DNA of 64,000 bases from Methanobacterium paludis. GTDB taxonomy: Archaea; Methanobacteriota; Methanobacteria; Methanobacteriales; Methanobacteriaceae. A model generated the notes under the pieces. It was not told the origin of the DNA, ran no database searches, and was given only the letters and a program-made list of their open reading frames with translations. The position numbers and the translations under genes were made by a program. The stretch's first letter is position 1. Each line of letters begins with the position of its first letter. The stretch covers positions 1,985,001 through 2,049,000 of the forward strand of contig NC_015574.1 in the NCBI RefSeq assembly GCF_000214725.1, in the 5' to 3' direction. Shown here piece after piece: positions 30,324 to 39,206 of this stretch.

Positions 30324-31103
30324 ATGATAACAGAAGAAGTATTGAGGGGAATGTTCAAACCAAGGCAAAGCCCGTGGAAAACTTCCATAACCAAGGTAGA
30401 GCCCAACAGATTAACAACAAGAGGACACCTTCAGGAAGATTTGATTGGCAACATATCATTCCCTGAAATGATATATTTGCTTATAAAAGGGGATATGCCT
30501 TCAGAAAATCAAAAAAAGATGCTTGAATCCGTTCTGGTATCATTCTGCGACCATGGCATAACACCTCCCAGCACACAGGCAGCAAGGTTAATGGCATCTG
30601 CAGGATCACCTGTAAACGCATGCATAGCCGGAGGAATCCTTGCATTCGGACAGAATCATGCAGGAGCAATAGAAATCGCCATGAAAACTCTCCAAGAGAG
30701 TGTGAAACTTTCAAAAATGTGCAACAGAACCGTAAATGAAACTGCTGAAAGTATAATGACAGATTTCAGAAGTATTGGGAAAAAAATACCAGGTTATGGG
30801 CACAGGTACCACACAGAAGATCCCCGGGCAAAAAAACTCATAAAACTTGCAGAAAAGTATGGTTGTTACGGGAAACACCTCAAACTTGCAGTCAAAATCG
30901 AAGAAATTCTATTTGACAATAAAGGAATTAAAATGAATATAGATGGCGCAAATGCAGCTATATTATCAGATATGGGGTTGAACTGGAGATTTGGCCCAGG
31001 AATATTCATAATTGGAAGGGTTCCGGGTATTTTAGCCCATGTAACTGAAGAAATGGAAATTGAAACACCCTTTAGAAAGATGATGGAACTGGATGAATTT
31101 TAA
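30324..31103 (+). CDS. Citryl-CoA lyase / truncated citrate synthase-like protein
   Basis: A 259-residue protein of the citrate synthase fold, much shorter than true citrate synthases (about 370-430). It retains the GYGHRYH histidine region (about residue 153) and the C-terminal small-domain segments DGANAAILSDMG and FIIGRVPGILAHVTEEM. The N-terminal large-domain parts that carry another catalytic histidine are absent or altered, which fits citryl-CoA lyase activity. Methanobacteriales genomes carry this short form. It diverges from pstS. Confidence 0.8.
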   Translation: MITEEVLRGMFKPRQSPWKTSITKVEPNRLTTRGHLQEDLIGNISFPEMIYLLIKGDMPSENQKKMLESVLVSFCDHGITPPSTQAARLMASAGSPVNACIAGGILAFGQNHAGAIEIAMKTLQESVKLSKMCNRTVNETAESIMTDFRSIGKKIPGYGHRYHTEDPRAKKLIKLAEKYGCYGKHLKLAVKIEEILFDNKGIKMNIDGANAAILSDMGLNWRFGPGIFIIGRVPGILAHVTEEMEIETPFRKMMELDEF

Positions 31104-31392
31104 TTTTTCTAAATTGATTTCCAGCTTATTTTGATATATAACCAATATTGCAACTTTTTAGGGAAATTATTCTGATTTTATTTATTTCACTTGATAATTA
31201 CTTTTATTTGAATTTAATTATTAGAATTATTTAAAAAATATTTTATGCAAAATCAGTAATAAGATTATTAATTATAATTTATCAAACTCAAACTTCTTAA
31301 ACGAGTCAATCAGGTTAATTTCCAATTTAAACCCAAACTATCTAAAATAATAATAAATAGTAAAACAAATGTAAAAATCTAAGGATACCAAA

Positions 31393-31776
31393 ATGGCTGC
31401 AAAAATCAAAAATAACTGGAAAAAAGATTCTACAGAGCAATCTGAATTAAAACTTAAGAAAGTTTATATATGCCACCGTATCCCTGAAAGAACATTCAAA
31501 ATTGGAAACCATTATTTTCCAGTTTGTTCAAGGTGTACTGGCCTTTATATAGGTGCTTTTTCTTACTTCCTATTTGTGTACTTCTTTTATGTGCAGTATT
31601 CCATCGCCCTGATTTTATCGGCAGCAGCTATGGTAACTCCAACCTTTCTCGATGGCTTAACTCAGTTTTTGGGTTTTAGAGAAAGTAACAACACCCTAAG
31701 ATTTGCAACGGGTTTAATCGGAGGTTTAGGGCTTGGAATTCTTGTAAAAGCATTTAAATGGTTTTTAATAAGTTAA
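31393..31776 (+). CDS. DUF2085 membrane protein
   Basis: A 127-residue membrane protein with about three helices. It contains the family motif CHRIPERTF and [10 protein letters not shown], with conserved cysteines and a histidine that could bind metal or haem. The function of DUF2085 is not established. An AAGGA site is 6 nt before the ATG. It stands alone. Confidence 0.75.
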   Translation: MAAKIKNNWKKDSTEQSELKLKKVYICHRIPERTFKIGNHYFPVCSRCTGLYIGAFSYFLFVYFFYVQYSIALILSAAAMVTPTFLDGLTQFLGFRESNNTLRFATGLIGGLGLGILVKAFKWFLIS

Positions 31777-31930
31777 AATAAATATTAAATGCATTCTTCA
31801 ATGTTTTTGTAAAACATGGGGCATTCAGCAAAGAATTGAAACATGAGATCAAAAAGATTGAAAAAGATGAATGAAAAGGATAAAAAAAGAATGATTCCTT
31901 CTCTTAGGTTAATAACTTAAAGATCCAGAA

Positions 31931-32833
31931 TTAATCTTTAGAAATCCTTCTGAAACGTTCCGGTGTTGTTGTACGGGGAATATTCCTGTAGAACTCCCCT
32001 GAAGCATCTACTATCTCAACAGAAATATCTCCAATCCTCTCAAATGCCTTAACAACCCTTGAAAGTGAAAGGTAGTAAGTTGAGCGGTCCTTATCCACAA
32101 TATCATCTTCAGCCATTAAAATAGCCATGTTATTCAATGCCTTCTTCTGCAATGCGTGGATTTTCTCCTCGTAATCCATTACTTTATCTTTAAGGTCAAG
32201 TTCCTCATTTAAAAATGCTTTTACCGAATATTTAACCATTTTTCTGGATGTTTTAAACATTGATTTCAATATGCTGACCATCTCCTCATCAACTTCATAA
32301 CATCCATTCAAGACGAAGTTTGCAATGTGACCTGTGTGGTCTGCTATTCTTTCCAGATCGTAGGCAATTTCGCTGAAGATCATGGTCTTGCTGAACTCTG
32401 AGTAAGGGTTTATGGATATAACTGTGTCAACAGATGAACGAACCTTCTCATGCATGTTATTTGAAACATAATCCATTTCCAGGGCTTTGGTGGCCATATC
32501 CTTGTCATATTTTTCGAATGATTCAAATGACATGTCGAACTGTTCACAGACATGTTCTGCCATGTTCTTCAACATTTCCTTGATTAAGTAAGTCCCTGCA
32601 TGTTCCCTTGAAGTTTTCTCCTCGTTGAACATCTCGGAGAATTCATCAAACTTCTTCAAGTCAAGGATGTACGCCCTCCTAACAACTCCCCGTTTAACAA
32701 GGGGTTGGAGAAGTTTTGTTACATATCTTCTTGATAATCCAAGTTTGTCTGCAATTTCATCCTGTGTGGATGGATTTTCATGAAGTATGACATCAAGCAC
32801 AGATTTAAGAGTGCTATTTGCTTTATTTACCAT
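31931..32833 (-). CDS. PhoU-domain protein with N-terminal winged-helix DNA-binding domain
   Basis: A 300-residue protein. Residues about 5-60 form a winged helix (STQDEIADKLGLSRRYVTKLLQPLVKRGVV), and residues about 75-285 contain two PhoU repeats with IAYDLERIADHTGHIANF and FERIGDISVEIVD. The architecture suggests a transcription factor that senses phosphate status through its PhoU part. It is 5 nt downstream of a membrane protein gene and is probably co-transcribed with it. Its DNA targets are unknown; the pst cluster 2 kb away is an obvious candidate. Confidence 0.85.
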   Translation of the reverse strand: MVNKANSTLKSVLDVILHENPSTQDEIADKLGLSRRYVTKLLQPLVKRGVVRRAYILDLKKFDEFSEMFNEEKTSREHAGTYLIKEMLKNMAEHVCEQFDMSFESFEKYDKDMATKALEMDYVSNNMHEKVRSSVDTVISINPYSEFSKTMIFSEIAYDLERIADHTGHIANFVLNGCYEVDEEMVSILKSMFKTSRKMVKYSVKAFLNEELDLKDKVMDYEEKIHALQKKALNNMAILMAEDDIVDKDRSTYYLSLSRVVKAFERIGDISVEIVDASGEFYRNIPRTTTPERFRRISKD

Positions 32834-32838
32834 TTATA

Positions 32839-33471
32839 TCACATTATTTTCCGTCTCGTGTGTTTCTTAACAGTTTTTTTATTAATAGTTTTTTCATTTG
32901 TGAGGGTCACAGCTTCTTTTGCTATGGCCAATATAACATAGGAAAGTGCTGCAATAACCAATAGGGAAATCAAAACACCGGACTCAGCACATATCATAGA
33001 GTATAAATTTGTTATAGGAGTATTAAGATCAGAAAATCCTCCTAAAAGTTTTATTACTCCAACTCCTAATAATACGTAACCATAACTCGCTTTTATATTA
33101 TCCGGTTCTAACAAAGGATATATTCCCATTACTATGAGCCCGAATCCAATGGATCGAAATAGGTTCCCTCCAGTTGCATGCTCGAGTGTTCTGAAAAGAT
33201 ACTCTGGCTTCCAGTATACAGATGCTAAGAGGTACAAAATTTCAACAGCTACTATAACTATGAGCGGGAATATATAAACAATTTTTTTTGTATCCACTCT
33301 TTTAGTTTTAACCCCTTCAAGAGGCTGTTTAAAGATATGTGTCATTAACTGATACAACATAGACCCTAAAACAGCCCCAATAATTGTTCCTCCTACACCG
33401 AGCATAGCTGTGGTGTATGCAACCAGCCCCGAGATAACCCCAGCCATTACTATATCTAACATCTTTGACAT
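32839..33471 (-). CDS. Membrane protein of unknown function upstream of the HTH-PhoU gene
   Basis: A 210-residue protein with four or five hydrophobic segments. The first 40 residues are glycine-rich (GVISGLVAYTTAMLGVGGTIIGAVLG), like a glycine-zipper helix pair, and the C-terminus is a basic cytoplasmic tail (KKTVKKHTRRK). I do not recognise the family. GTGAT precedes the ATG. Coupling to the HTH-PhoU gene suggests a membrane partner of that regulator. Confidence 0.72.
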   Translation of the reverse strand: MSKMLDIVMAGVISGLVAYTTAMLGVGGTIIGAVLGSMLYQLMTHIFKQPLEGVKTKRVDTKKIVYIFPLIVIVAVEILYLLASVYWKPEYLFRTLEHATGGNLFRSIGFGLIVMGIYPLLEPDNIKASYGYVLLGVGVIKLLGGFSDLNTPITNLYSMICAESGVLISLLVIAALSYVILAIAKEAVTLTNEKTINKKTVKKHTRRKIM

Positions 33472-33947
33472 TTTATCACTTCAAAAAAAGTTAATTCTAT
33501 TTAAACATTCTTTTTTTTAGTTTTTTTTCTTTTTAGCTTTTCTTTTTAATTTTTTATTTTTTTAGTTTTATATGACATCAAATTCAAGATTTTTTGATAT
33601 AAGAATATTTCTGCTACTTGATTCATGGATTAAAATCCTTTAAAAATTTATCTTCAAGTTAAAAAAATGATTTCAAATCCCTTTAGTAAATTGAAAAAAA
33701 TAAATCCTTAAAATTGATCAATTGTGAATTTTAAATTTGAATTTAAGTTTTTGAATTTGAAAGGTTTAAAATTTTTGGTTAAAATTATCTTATTTGAATT
33801 ATTATATATTTTTAATAACTATTCATATCTATTGTTTTTATCTATTGATAACCCAAAAAAATTGTTTAAAAAATAAAAAGAGATAAAACACGGTAAGAAT
33901 TTAGGAAATTCGATTTAAAAACTCAAAAAATCCAAATCCAAAAATTA
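33472..33947. other. Very AT-rich spacer, no gene seen
   Basis: A 476-nt spacer with homopolymer runs and repeats of AAATTTGAATTT-like sequence. It follows two tRNA genes and precedes the membrane protein gene, all leftward, so it holds their terminator and promoter. Confidence 0.45.
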
Positions 33948-34019
33948 AGCCTTAGGGGGGAATTGAACCCCCGACCTATGCCTTACCAAGGCATCGCTCT
34001 ACCCCTGAGCCACTAAGGC
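33948..34019 (-). tRNA. tRNA-Thr (anticodon GGT)
   Basis: The minus strand folds into a full cloverleaf: acceptor GCCTTAG/CTAAGGC, D-stem GCTC/GAGC, anticodon stem ATGCC/GGCAT with loop TTGGTAA, and T-arm GGGGG TTCAATT CCCCC. The anticodon is GGT. The discriminator base is U, as usual for archaeal tRNA-Thr. CCA is not encoded and no intron is present. Confidence 0.95.
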
Positions 34020-34097
34020 AATATTAAACATTTATAAGAATTTATTTATTGTATTTTAATCTAATTAATGGTAAAATTAGATATTAACAAATTTAAG

Positions 34098-34181
34098 TGC
34101 AGGGGATGGGATTCGAACCCACGTAGGCCTACGCCAGAGGATCTTAAGTCCACCCCCTTTGGCCAGCTCGGGCACCCCTGC
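34098..34181 (-). tRNA. tRNA-Leu (anticodon TAA)
   Basis: The minus strand gives acceptor GCAGGGG/CCCCTGC with discriminator A, D-stem CCC/GGG, anticodon loop CTTAAGA (anticodon TAA), a long class II variable arm (TGGCGTAGGCCTAC) and T-arm GTGGG TTCGAAT CCCAT. The anticodon stem GTGGA/TCCTC has a U-U mismatch at its second pair (positions 28/42). CCA is not encoded. Confidence 0.92.
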
Positions 34182-34200
34182 ATATGACGCATACATCGAA

Positions 34201-34240
34201 CTTGGTTAACGTTCTATATTAAGTTAACGGTTTCACCAAG
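34201..34240 (-). promoter_or_regulatory. Promoter of tRNA-Leu with symmetrical flanks
   Basis: A TATA-like TTAATATAGAA (minus strand) lies between two GTTAAC palindromes and within an outer CTTGGT/ACCAAG inverted repeat. Its centre is about 37 nt before the mature tRNA 5' end, so the precursor would have a short leader. Confidence 0.4.
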
Positions 34241-34708
34241 GATTTCACCATTTATCTAATTTATATCATCTTAAATATAAATACAACTGTTAAATCTTAA
34301 AATATCATATAAAAAGTTTTAAATATTATTCACAAGTAAACAAAACCATGTTTTTAGAAATATTAATGAAATTTAACAAATTTGAATAATAACAATCCGA
34401 TTTAAGAGTTTAAAACGATTTTATGAAACTTCAAATTTATGATTTATTAATGGGATGAATGTAATTTAATAAGGGCTTGAAGGAGATAATTAAGAGATAG
34501 TTAATAATATCTTAGAAATATCCTTGAGATTTGCAAATAAACTGCAAAATACCATATAGAATAATCTTAAATCAATTAGATCAAAGATTAATTAATATCA
34601 AAATTCAGCACAAAATATCAATAAACTCAATACAAAATTCATTGATTGTTTCCACTATTATTATCTATGCGATGGATCATTAAATTATAGCTAGAACATA
34701 AAACTTCA

Positions 34709-34718
34709 TTTATATTTT
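34709..34718 (+). promoter_or_regulatory. TATA box of the ferredoxin gene (leaderless)
   Basis: TTTATATTTT is centred about 22 nt before the ferredoxin ATG, and there is no ribosome site, so the transcript is probably leaderless. Confidence 0.5.
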
Positions 34719-34734
34719 AACAGACTTGATTTAA

Positions 34735-34926
34735 ATGAATATCATAACAGAACGTTGCGGATACTGTGGTGCATGTGTTAGTGTGTGCCCTAAAAACATC
34801 CTGGAACTTAAAGAAGACAGAGTATATCTACAAGAGGGATGTGAAGAATGTGGATCATGCGTAAAAGTATGCCCTCTTGGAGCCCTGGAAGTTGGGTCCA
34901 GAATAGAAAGGAGAAATACTAAATAG
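34735..34926 (+). CDS. Small 2[4Fe-4S] ferredoxin
   Basis: A 63-residue ferredoxin with two complete cluster motifs, CGYCGACVSVCP and CEECGSCVKVCP. It is 10 nt upstream of the geranylgeranyl reductase gene and is surely co-transcribed. Archaeal GGR needs a low-potential reductant, and ferredoxin was found to serve in Methanosarcina, so this protein is its likely electron donor. Confidence 0.9.
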   Translation: MNIITERCGYCGACVSVCPKNILELKEDRVYLQEGCEECGSCVKVCPLGALEVGSRIERRNTK

Positions 34927-34936
34927 GTGGCCCAAA

Positions 34937-36094
34937 ATGGATAAGATGAACTATGATATCGTTGTTGTAGGCGGTCGCATTGCAGGATCAATTTCCTCCC
35001 TCTTCGCATCAAAAAATGGTGCAAATGTTTTGATGATTGAAAAAAGACAGGAAATAGGGACTCCTGTCCAGTGCGCCGAAGGCACTACTCTTGGAACATT
35101 TGAAACCCTCGAGATGAAACCCTCCCAGAAATATATCTGCTCAAATATAGAAGGGGCAAATGTACATGCACCAGACGGCAGAGTTGTTAGGGTAAAAAAC
35201 GAAACAACGAAAGGTTACATTTTAGAGAGAAAAATCTTTGATAAAGAGCTTGCCATTAAATCAGCGAAAGCAGGAACTGACATAATGGTTAAAACCATTG
35301 TAAAAGACCTGATAATTGACAATGGTAAGGTCTGTGGGGTTGTTGCAAACCATCTGGGTGAGACTATAGAAATAAAGGCAGATGTTGTCATAGCAGCAGA
35401 TGGGGTAGAATCAACCATAGCAAGAAAAGCAGGTTTAAAAACCACTAAAAATACAAAAGATATATGTTCATGCGCTCAGTATGAACTGGTTGGTCTGGAT
35501 GTTGATCCTGAGTTTCTGGAATTTTATTTCGGAGAGAAAACAGCACCGGGGGGTTATGGATGGATCTTTCCAAAAGGTGAGGGCATTGCAAACGTTGGTC
35601 TGGGTGTAAGGGGCTCTGCAGAAACTGCTTACCATTATCTCAAAAAGTTCACCTCAAAATTTGATGCAACACCCGTTGAACTCAATGTAGGGGGAGTACC
35701 ATTATCAGGACCAGTTAAAAAAACATTTACAGACGGTTTAATTGTTGTTGGAGATGCTGCAGGGCAGGTTGATCCCGTAACTGGAGGCGGGATACATTCA
35801 ACTGCTTCTTGTAGCAGAATAGCGGGTGAAGTTACGGCAGAAGCTGTCAAAAAAGGAGATACAAATTCAAAATTCTTAAAAAGGTATGATGATCTTTGCA
35901 GAAGTAAATTAGGAAAAAGTTTGGAGTTATCACTTAAGTATCGAAAAATAGCGGATAAACTCACAGACAATGACATGAATTCCCTTGCAGAATTTTTAGA
36001 ATACAGTGATTTCAATTCAATTTCTAAGATATCTGCTCTCAAATTTTTAGGAAAACATCCAAATCTTTTAAAGCTTCTAAAAGATATTTTGTAA
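34937..36094 (+). CDS. Geranylgeranyl reductase (digeranylgeranylglycerophospholipid reductase)
   Basis: A 385-residue FAD enzyme. The dinucleotide-binding motif is VVVGGRIAGSISS at residues 9-21 (GxGxxG with Arg replacing the usual central residue), the mid segment is AADGVES, and the second FAD motif is VVGDAAGQVDPVTGGGIHST. It reduces the double bonds of archaeal membrane lipid chains. An AGGTGG site precedes the ATG. Paralogues act on other polyprenyl compounds, but the ferredoxin neighbour supports the lipid role. Confidence 0.88.
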   Translation: MDKMNYDIVVVGGRIAGSISSLFASKNGANVLMIEKRQEIGTPVQCAEGTTLGTFETLEMKPSQKYICSNIEGANVHAPDGRVVRVKNETTKGYILERKIFDKELAIKSAKAGTDIMVKTIVKDLIIDNGKVCGVVANHLGETIEIKADVVIAADGVESTIARKAGLKTTKNTKDICSCAQYELVGLDVDPEFLEFYFGEKTAPGGYGWIFPKGEGIANVGLGVRGSAETAYHYLKKFTSKFDATPVELNVGGVPLSGPVKKTFTDGLIVVGDAAGQVDPVTGGGIHSTASCSRIAGEVTAEAVKKGDTNSKFLKRYDDLCRSKLGKSLELSLKYRKIADKLTDNDMNSLAEFLEYSDFNSISKISALKFLGKHPNLLKLLKDIL

Positions 36095-36224
36095 CTTTGA
36101 TCCGGATATTTTATGTTAGATAATGCATTTCTAGATCACCTATAAATTAAAATATTTATTTTTTTATTTTCTTGAAGTACATGAATAAATTAAAATAATA
36201 CACTCAATATAATTATATGGTGTG

Positions 36225-36261
36225 TATTTTGATCTTGTAGACGGGTTATTTTGATCTTGTA
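36225..36261 (+). repeat. Direct repeat before the HEAT-repeat gene
   Basis: TATTTTGATCTTGTA occurs at 36225-36239 and 36247-36261, 22 nt apart, and a shortened third copy (TTATTTTCTTGT) follows at about 36269-36280. The ATG of the next gene is at 36300. The regular spacing could mark an operator, or a slippage duplication. Confidence 0.75.
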
Positions 36262-36299
36262 TGATGTGTTATTTTCTTGTTGGAGTGGGGTTATAACAT

Positions 36300-37667
36300 A
36301 TGGAACAGTACAACAGTGCTTTTGAACCAGATATAGATGATATGCGAGAAAAAAAGGATGTAAACGGTTTAATTAAGGCCCTTAAAAATGATGATCTTTT
36401 AATAAGAAAAAATGCATCCATAGCTTTGAAAAAAGTTGGAGATGAACGGGCTGTTGAACCCCTGATAAAATCTTTAAGATATGAAAAGTGGCAGGATGAG
36501 TATATCATTTTGAGTACTGTAAGAGAAAATTCAGCTGAAGCAATTGGAATAATAGGGGATAAAAGAGCTGTTGAACCTTTGATTAATGCATTATTTGAAG
36601 ATGTGGATGAAAATGTCCGGTGGAAGGCTGCATATGCCCTTGGAAGTATAAGTGATAAATCTGCAGTAAAACCTCTGATCGAAGCCCTTAACGATGCCCG
36701 ATGGGTTGTAAGAGGACATGTAGCCAACGCTCTTGGAAATATAGGTGATAAATCTGCAGTAGAACCTTTGATAAGTGCCCTTAACGATGAGGACTGGCAC
36801 GTCAGAAAGTACGCAGCCGTTGCCTTGGGTAACATGGGTGATGAAAGAGCAATCTCTTATTTAGTCAAAGCCCTTGAGGATGAAGATGAAGACGTACGGA
36901 GTAGATCCATAGTTGCCCTTGGAAATATGGGCGATACTGCAATCGAACCTCTTATAAACGCTTTTGAAGATGGAAACTGGTGTGTGAAAGGGAAAATAGC
37001 AGAAATTTTTGGAAATACAAATGATGAAAGATCTGTTGGACTTTTAATCAATGCCCTCAATGGTAAAAATAAAAAGGGTACAAATAAGTATGTACGGGGA
37101 AAAGCTGCTGAGGCTCTGGGAAAAATAGGCGACCAAAGAGCTGTTGAACCTTTAATCAAAGCACTTGATGAAAAATATATATATGTGCGGCTTAAGGCAG
37201 AAGATGCACTTGAAAGGATTAGATCCGCTGGAAAAGTATTTTGGATAATGCATTATGACGATGGTGAAATATCCTTTGATTATCCCACAAGTTGGGAAGT
37301 CGTAGAACATATGGATGAGAAAAAGATAATAAAAGGAAGCTGTGCAAACAGTGCATTAACCTTTTCTATCAACAGGCTCGAAGATGTAAGTGATGTCAGT
37401 CAAGAAGAATTTTCAGAAATATTGAAAAACGTTTTTTTAATTCAAAACAGCAAGATCCTATCAAGTACAACATTTAAAGCAAATGGTATGGACGCTTATT
37501 TATTACTTGGAGAGAACCCCCACGTGTCTATGACAAAAATAATGATTATTGCATTTAAAAAACATGACTTACTGTATTATTTATGGTTTTCAGGAGAACC
37601 CGGAATTTTTAACACTTTGAATGGAGATATAGATCTTATAGTTGAAAGTTTCAGGATACATAGATGA
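36300..37667 (+). CDS. HEAT-repeat protein with C-terminal PsbP-like domain
   Basis: A 455-residue protein. Residues about 15-310 are eight to nine HEAT/PBS-lyase-type repeats with a period near 31, each with a version of DERAVEPLIKAL and RxxAAxALGxIGD. From residue about 315 a different domain begins (ISFDYPTSWEVVEH, then SALTFSINRL and DAYLLLGENP), resembling PsbP/DUF1795-type domains. No signal peptide or membrane segment is present. HEAT repeats bind proteins; the partner is unknown. The GGAGTGGGG site is about 8 nt before the ATG. Confidence 0.8.
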   Translation: MEQYNSAFEPDIDDMREKKDVNGLIKALKNDDLLIRKNASIALKKVGDERAVEPLIKSLRYEKWQDEYIILSTVRENSAEAIGIIGDKRAVEPLINALFEDVDENVRWKAAYALGSISDKSAVKPLIEALNDARWVVRGHVANALGNIGDKSAVEPLISALNDEDWHVRKYAAVALGNMGDERAISYLVKALEDEDEDVRSRSIVALGNMGDTAIEPLINAFEDGNWCVKGKIAEIFGNTNDERSVGLLINALNGKNKKGTNKYVRGKAAEALGKIGDQRAVEPLIKALDEKYIYVRLKAEDALERIRSAGKVFWIMHYDDGEISFDYPTSWEVVEHMDEKKIIKGSCANSALTFSINRLEDVSDVSQEEFSEILKNVFLIQNSKILSSTTFKANGMDAYLLLGENPHVSMTKIMIIAFKKHDLLYYLWFSGEPGIFNTLNGDIDLIVESFRIHR

Positions 37668-37925
37668 ACTAAACACATAGACAACTTTAAAATTAATTTT
37701 TCAAGTTTTTAGTACTAAGTTTTTTAGTACTTAATTTTCAAATTTATTATCTTAATCTTTATTAATTTTAATTTTCGTTCATTTCTAAATTGATCCAATT
37801 TTTCTCATTTCTCCATTTTAAAAAAAATCTTCTGTAGAATATCTTAAATAAAAAGAGAACTTACCAAAAAATAGACATGAACAGATTTCATAACTTAACA
37901 CAAATTTTTACAAACGAGGAATTAA

Positions 37926-38504
37926 ATGGATGAAAACAACACCCAAATCATGATTTCTACTTACAAGTACAAAAACCTTTATTTTGCAGTTGGAGTTTCA
38001 AAAGCTGGAAAAATCGTGTGGATAGCACTTCCACAGGAAAATGAAAAGGATGCAATAGCTGATATCTTAAAACTGTATCATCCAGATCAAAATATCCAGT
38101 TTGAGGTATCAAACAAGTATACAGACATTGCTAAAAAGGTATGCAGAGTTTACAATGGAGAAGATGTTAAATTTCATTTGGACTCCCTTGATTTGAATGT
38201 TGATAAATCAAAAAGATCAAGCATTAAAACTCAATTTGAAAGAGATGTTCTCCTTGAAGTTGCTAAGATTCCTTATGGAGAAGTTAGAACTTATAAACAG
38301 ATCGCCGAGGAGCTTGGAACCAAGGGTTATCGTGCTGTTGGAACAGCTGTAGGCAAAAATCCATTCCCAATAGTCATACCATGCCATAGGGTCGTGAAAT
38401 CAGACCTGAGAATCGGGGAGTATAGAGGTGGGAGTGAAATGAAAAATGAAATCCTAAAAAATGAAGGAATTAAAATAAATGGGGACAAGATCACGAAAAA
38501 ATGA
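37926..38504 (+). CDS. ogt: Methylated-DNA-protein cysteine methyltransferase
   Basis: A 192-residue DNA repair protein. The C-terminal domain has the winged-helix segment PYGEVRTYKQIAEELG, the acceptor motif IPCHRVV with the reactive cysteine, and EYRGGSEMK. It transfers alkyl groups from O6-alkylguanine to itself in one turnover. The N-terminal 100 residues are a divergent ribonuclease-like domain usual for the family. GAGGAATT precedes the ATG. Confidence 0.94.
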   Translation: MDENNTQIMISTYKYKNLYFAVGVSKAGKIVWIALPQENEKDAIADILKLYHPDQNIQFEVSNKYTDIAKKVCRVYNGEDVKFHLDSLDLNVDKSKRSSIKTQFERDVLLEVAKIPYGEVRTYKQIAEELGTKGYRAVGTAVGKNPFPIVIPCHRVVKSDLRIGEYRGGSEMKNEILKNEGIKINGDKITKK

Positions 38505-38722
38505 AATTACGACTTAACAAAAAGAAAAGAAAAATTAAAAATTAAAAATTAAAGAATGAATTAAAATTTTTGAAATTAAGGAATTCTATTTAAATCTCAA
38601 ATAAATTTACTTAAATAAATTATCTTTAATAATTAAACAAATAAAACTTAAAAATTAGTTTAAAAAATAGTTAGAGGTAAAAAAGTAAAAATCCTCTGAA
38701 CTTTTTCTAGATCTTAATTTTC

Positions 38723-39190
38723 CTAAATCTTATCTTTATACACCTTCAATGCCTCTTCAAAAACATTTACATAAGACATATCCTTTTTAAGATCCTCAAG
38801 GTCTTCTACCGAGAAAATTTTAAGCACATTGTCCTTGCAAGCCTCAACACAGGCCGGTATTATTCTATCGCAGTCCATGCAGAGGGTGCACTTCTGTACT
38901 GATTTTTTCTCATCGTTGATCACTAGCATGCCCACAGGACATGCTATCATACAGAGTCTACAGAGTATGCAGGCATCCTCATCAACAATAAGCGTGCCAT
39001 TTTCTTCTTTTATAGCTCCTGTTGGACATATACGTTTACAGGGGGCCTTATCAGGGTGACATTGGAGGCAAAATAATGGTACTGTGCTTGTTTTCTTTGC
39101 TCTCGCCACTCCATGCTCTTTACGACATGCTGTGATGCAATCGTTACATTCTGTGCACATCTGTGGGTCTACGACCATCAATGTTTTCAT
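38723..39190 (-). CDS. 4Fe-4S ferredoxin-type electron carrier of the CODH/ACS operon
   Basis: A 155-residue protein with four cysteine motifs (CTECNDCITAC, CLQCHPDKAPCKRIC, CILCRLCMIAC, CTLCMDCDRIIPACVEAC), similar in layout to PorE/PorF and CooF-type carriers. It is the last gene after cdhE, so it most likely passes electrons between the CODH/ACS complex and the ferredoxin pool. AAGGTG precedes the ATG. Confidence 0.85.
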   Translation of the reverse strand: MKTLMVVDPQMCTECNDCITACRKEHGVARAKKTSTVPLFCLQCHPDKAPCKRICPTGAIKEENGTLIVDEDACILCRLCMIACPVGMLVINDEKKSVQKCTLCMDCDRIIPACVEACKDNVLKIFSVEDLEDLKKDMSYVNVFEEALKVYKDKI

Positions 39191-39206
39191 ATCTACACCT
39201 TTATAT

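Larger units (their letters stand above)
34182..34734. other. Spacer between tRNA-Leu and ferredoxin gene
   Basis: A 553-nt AT-rich spacer holding the tRNA promoter at its left and the ferredoxin promoter at its right. I find no other tRNA and no open frame with a ribosome site. Confidence 0.45.
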
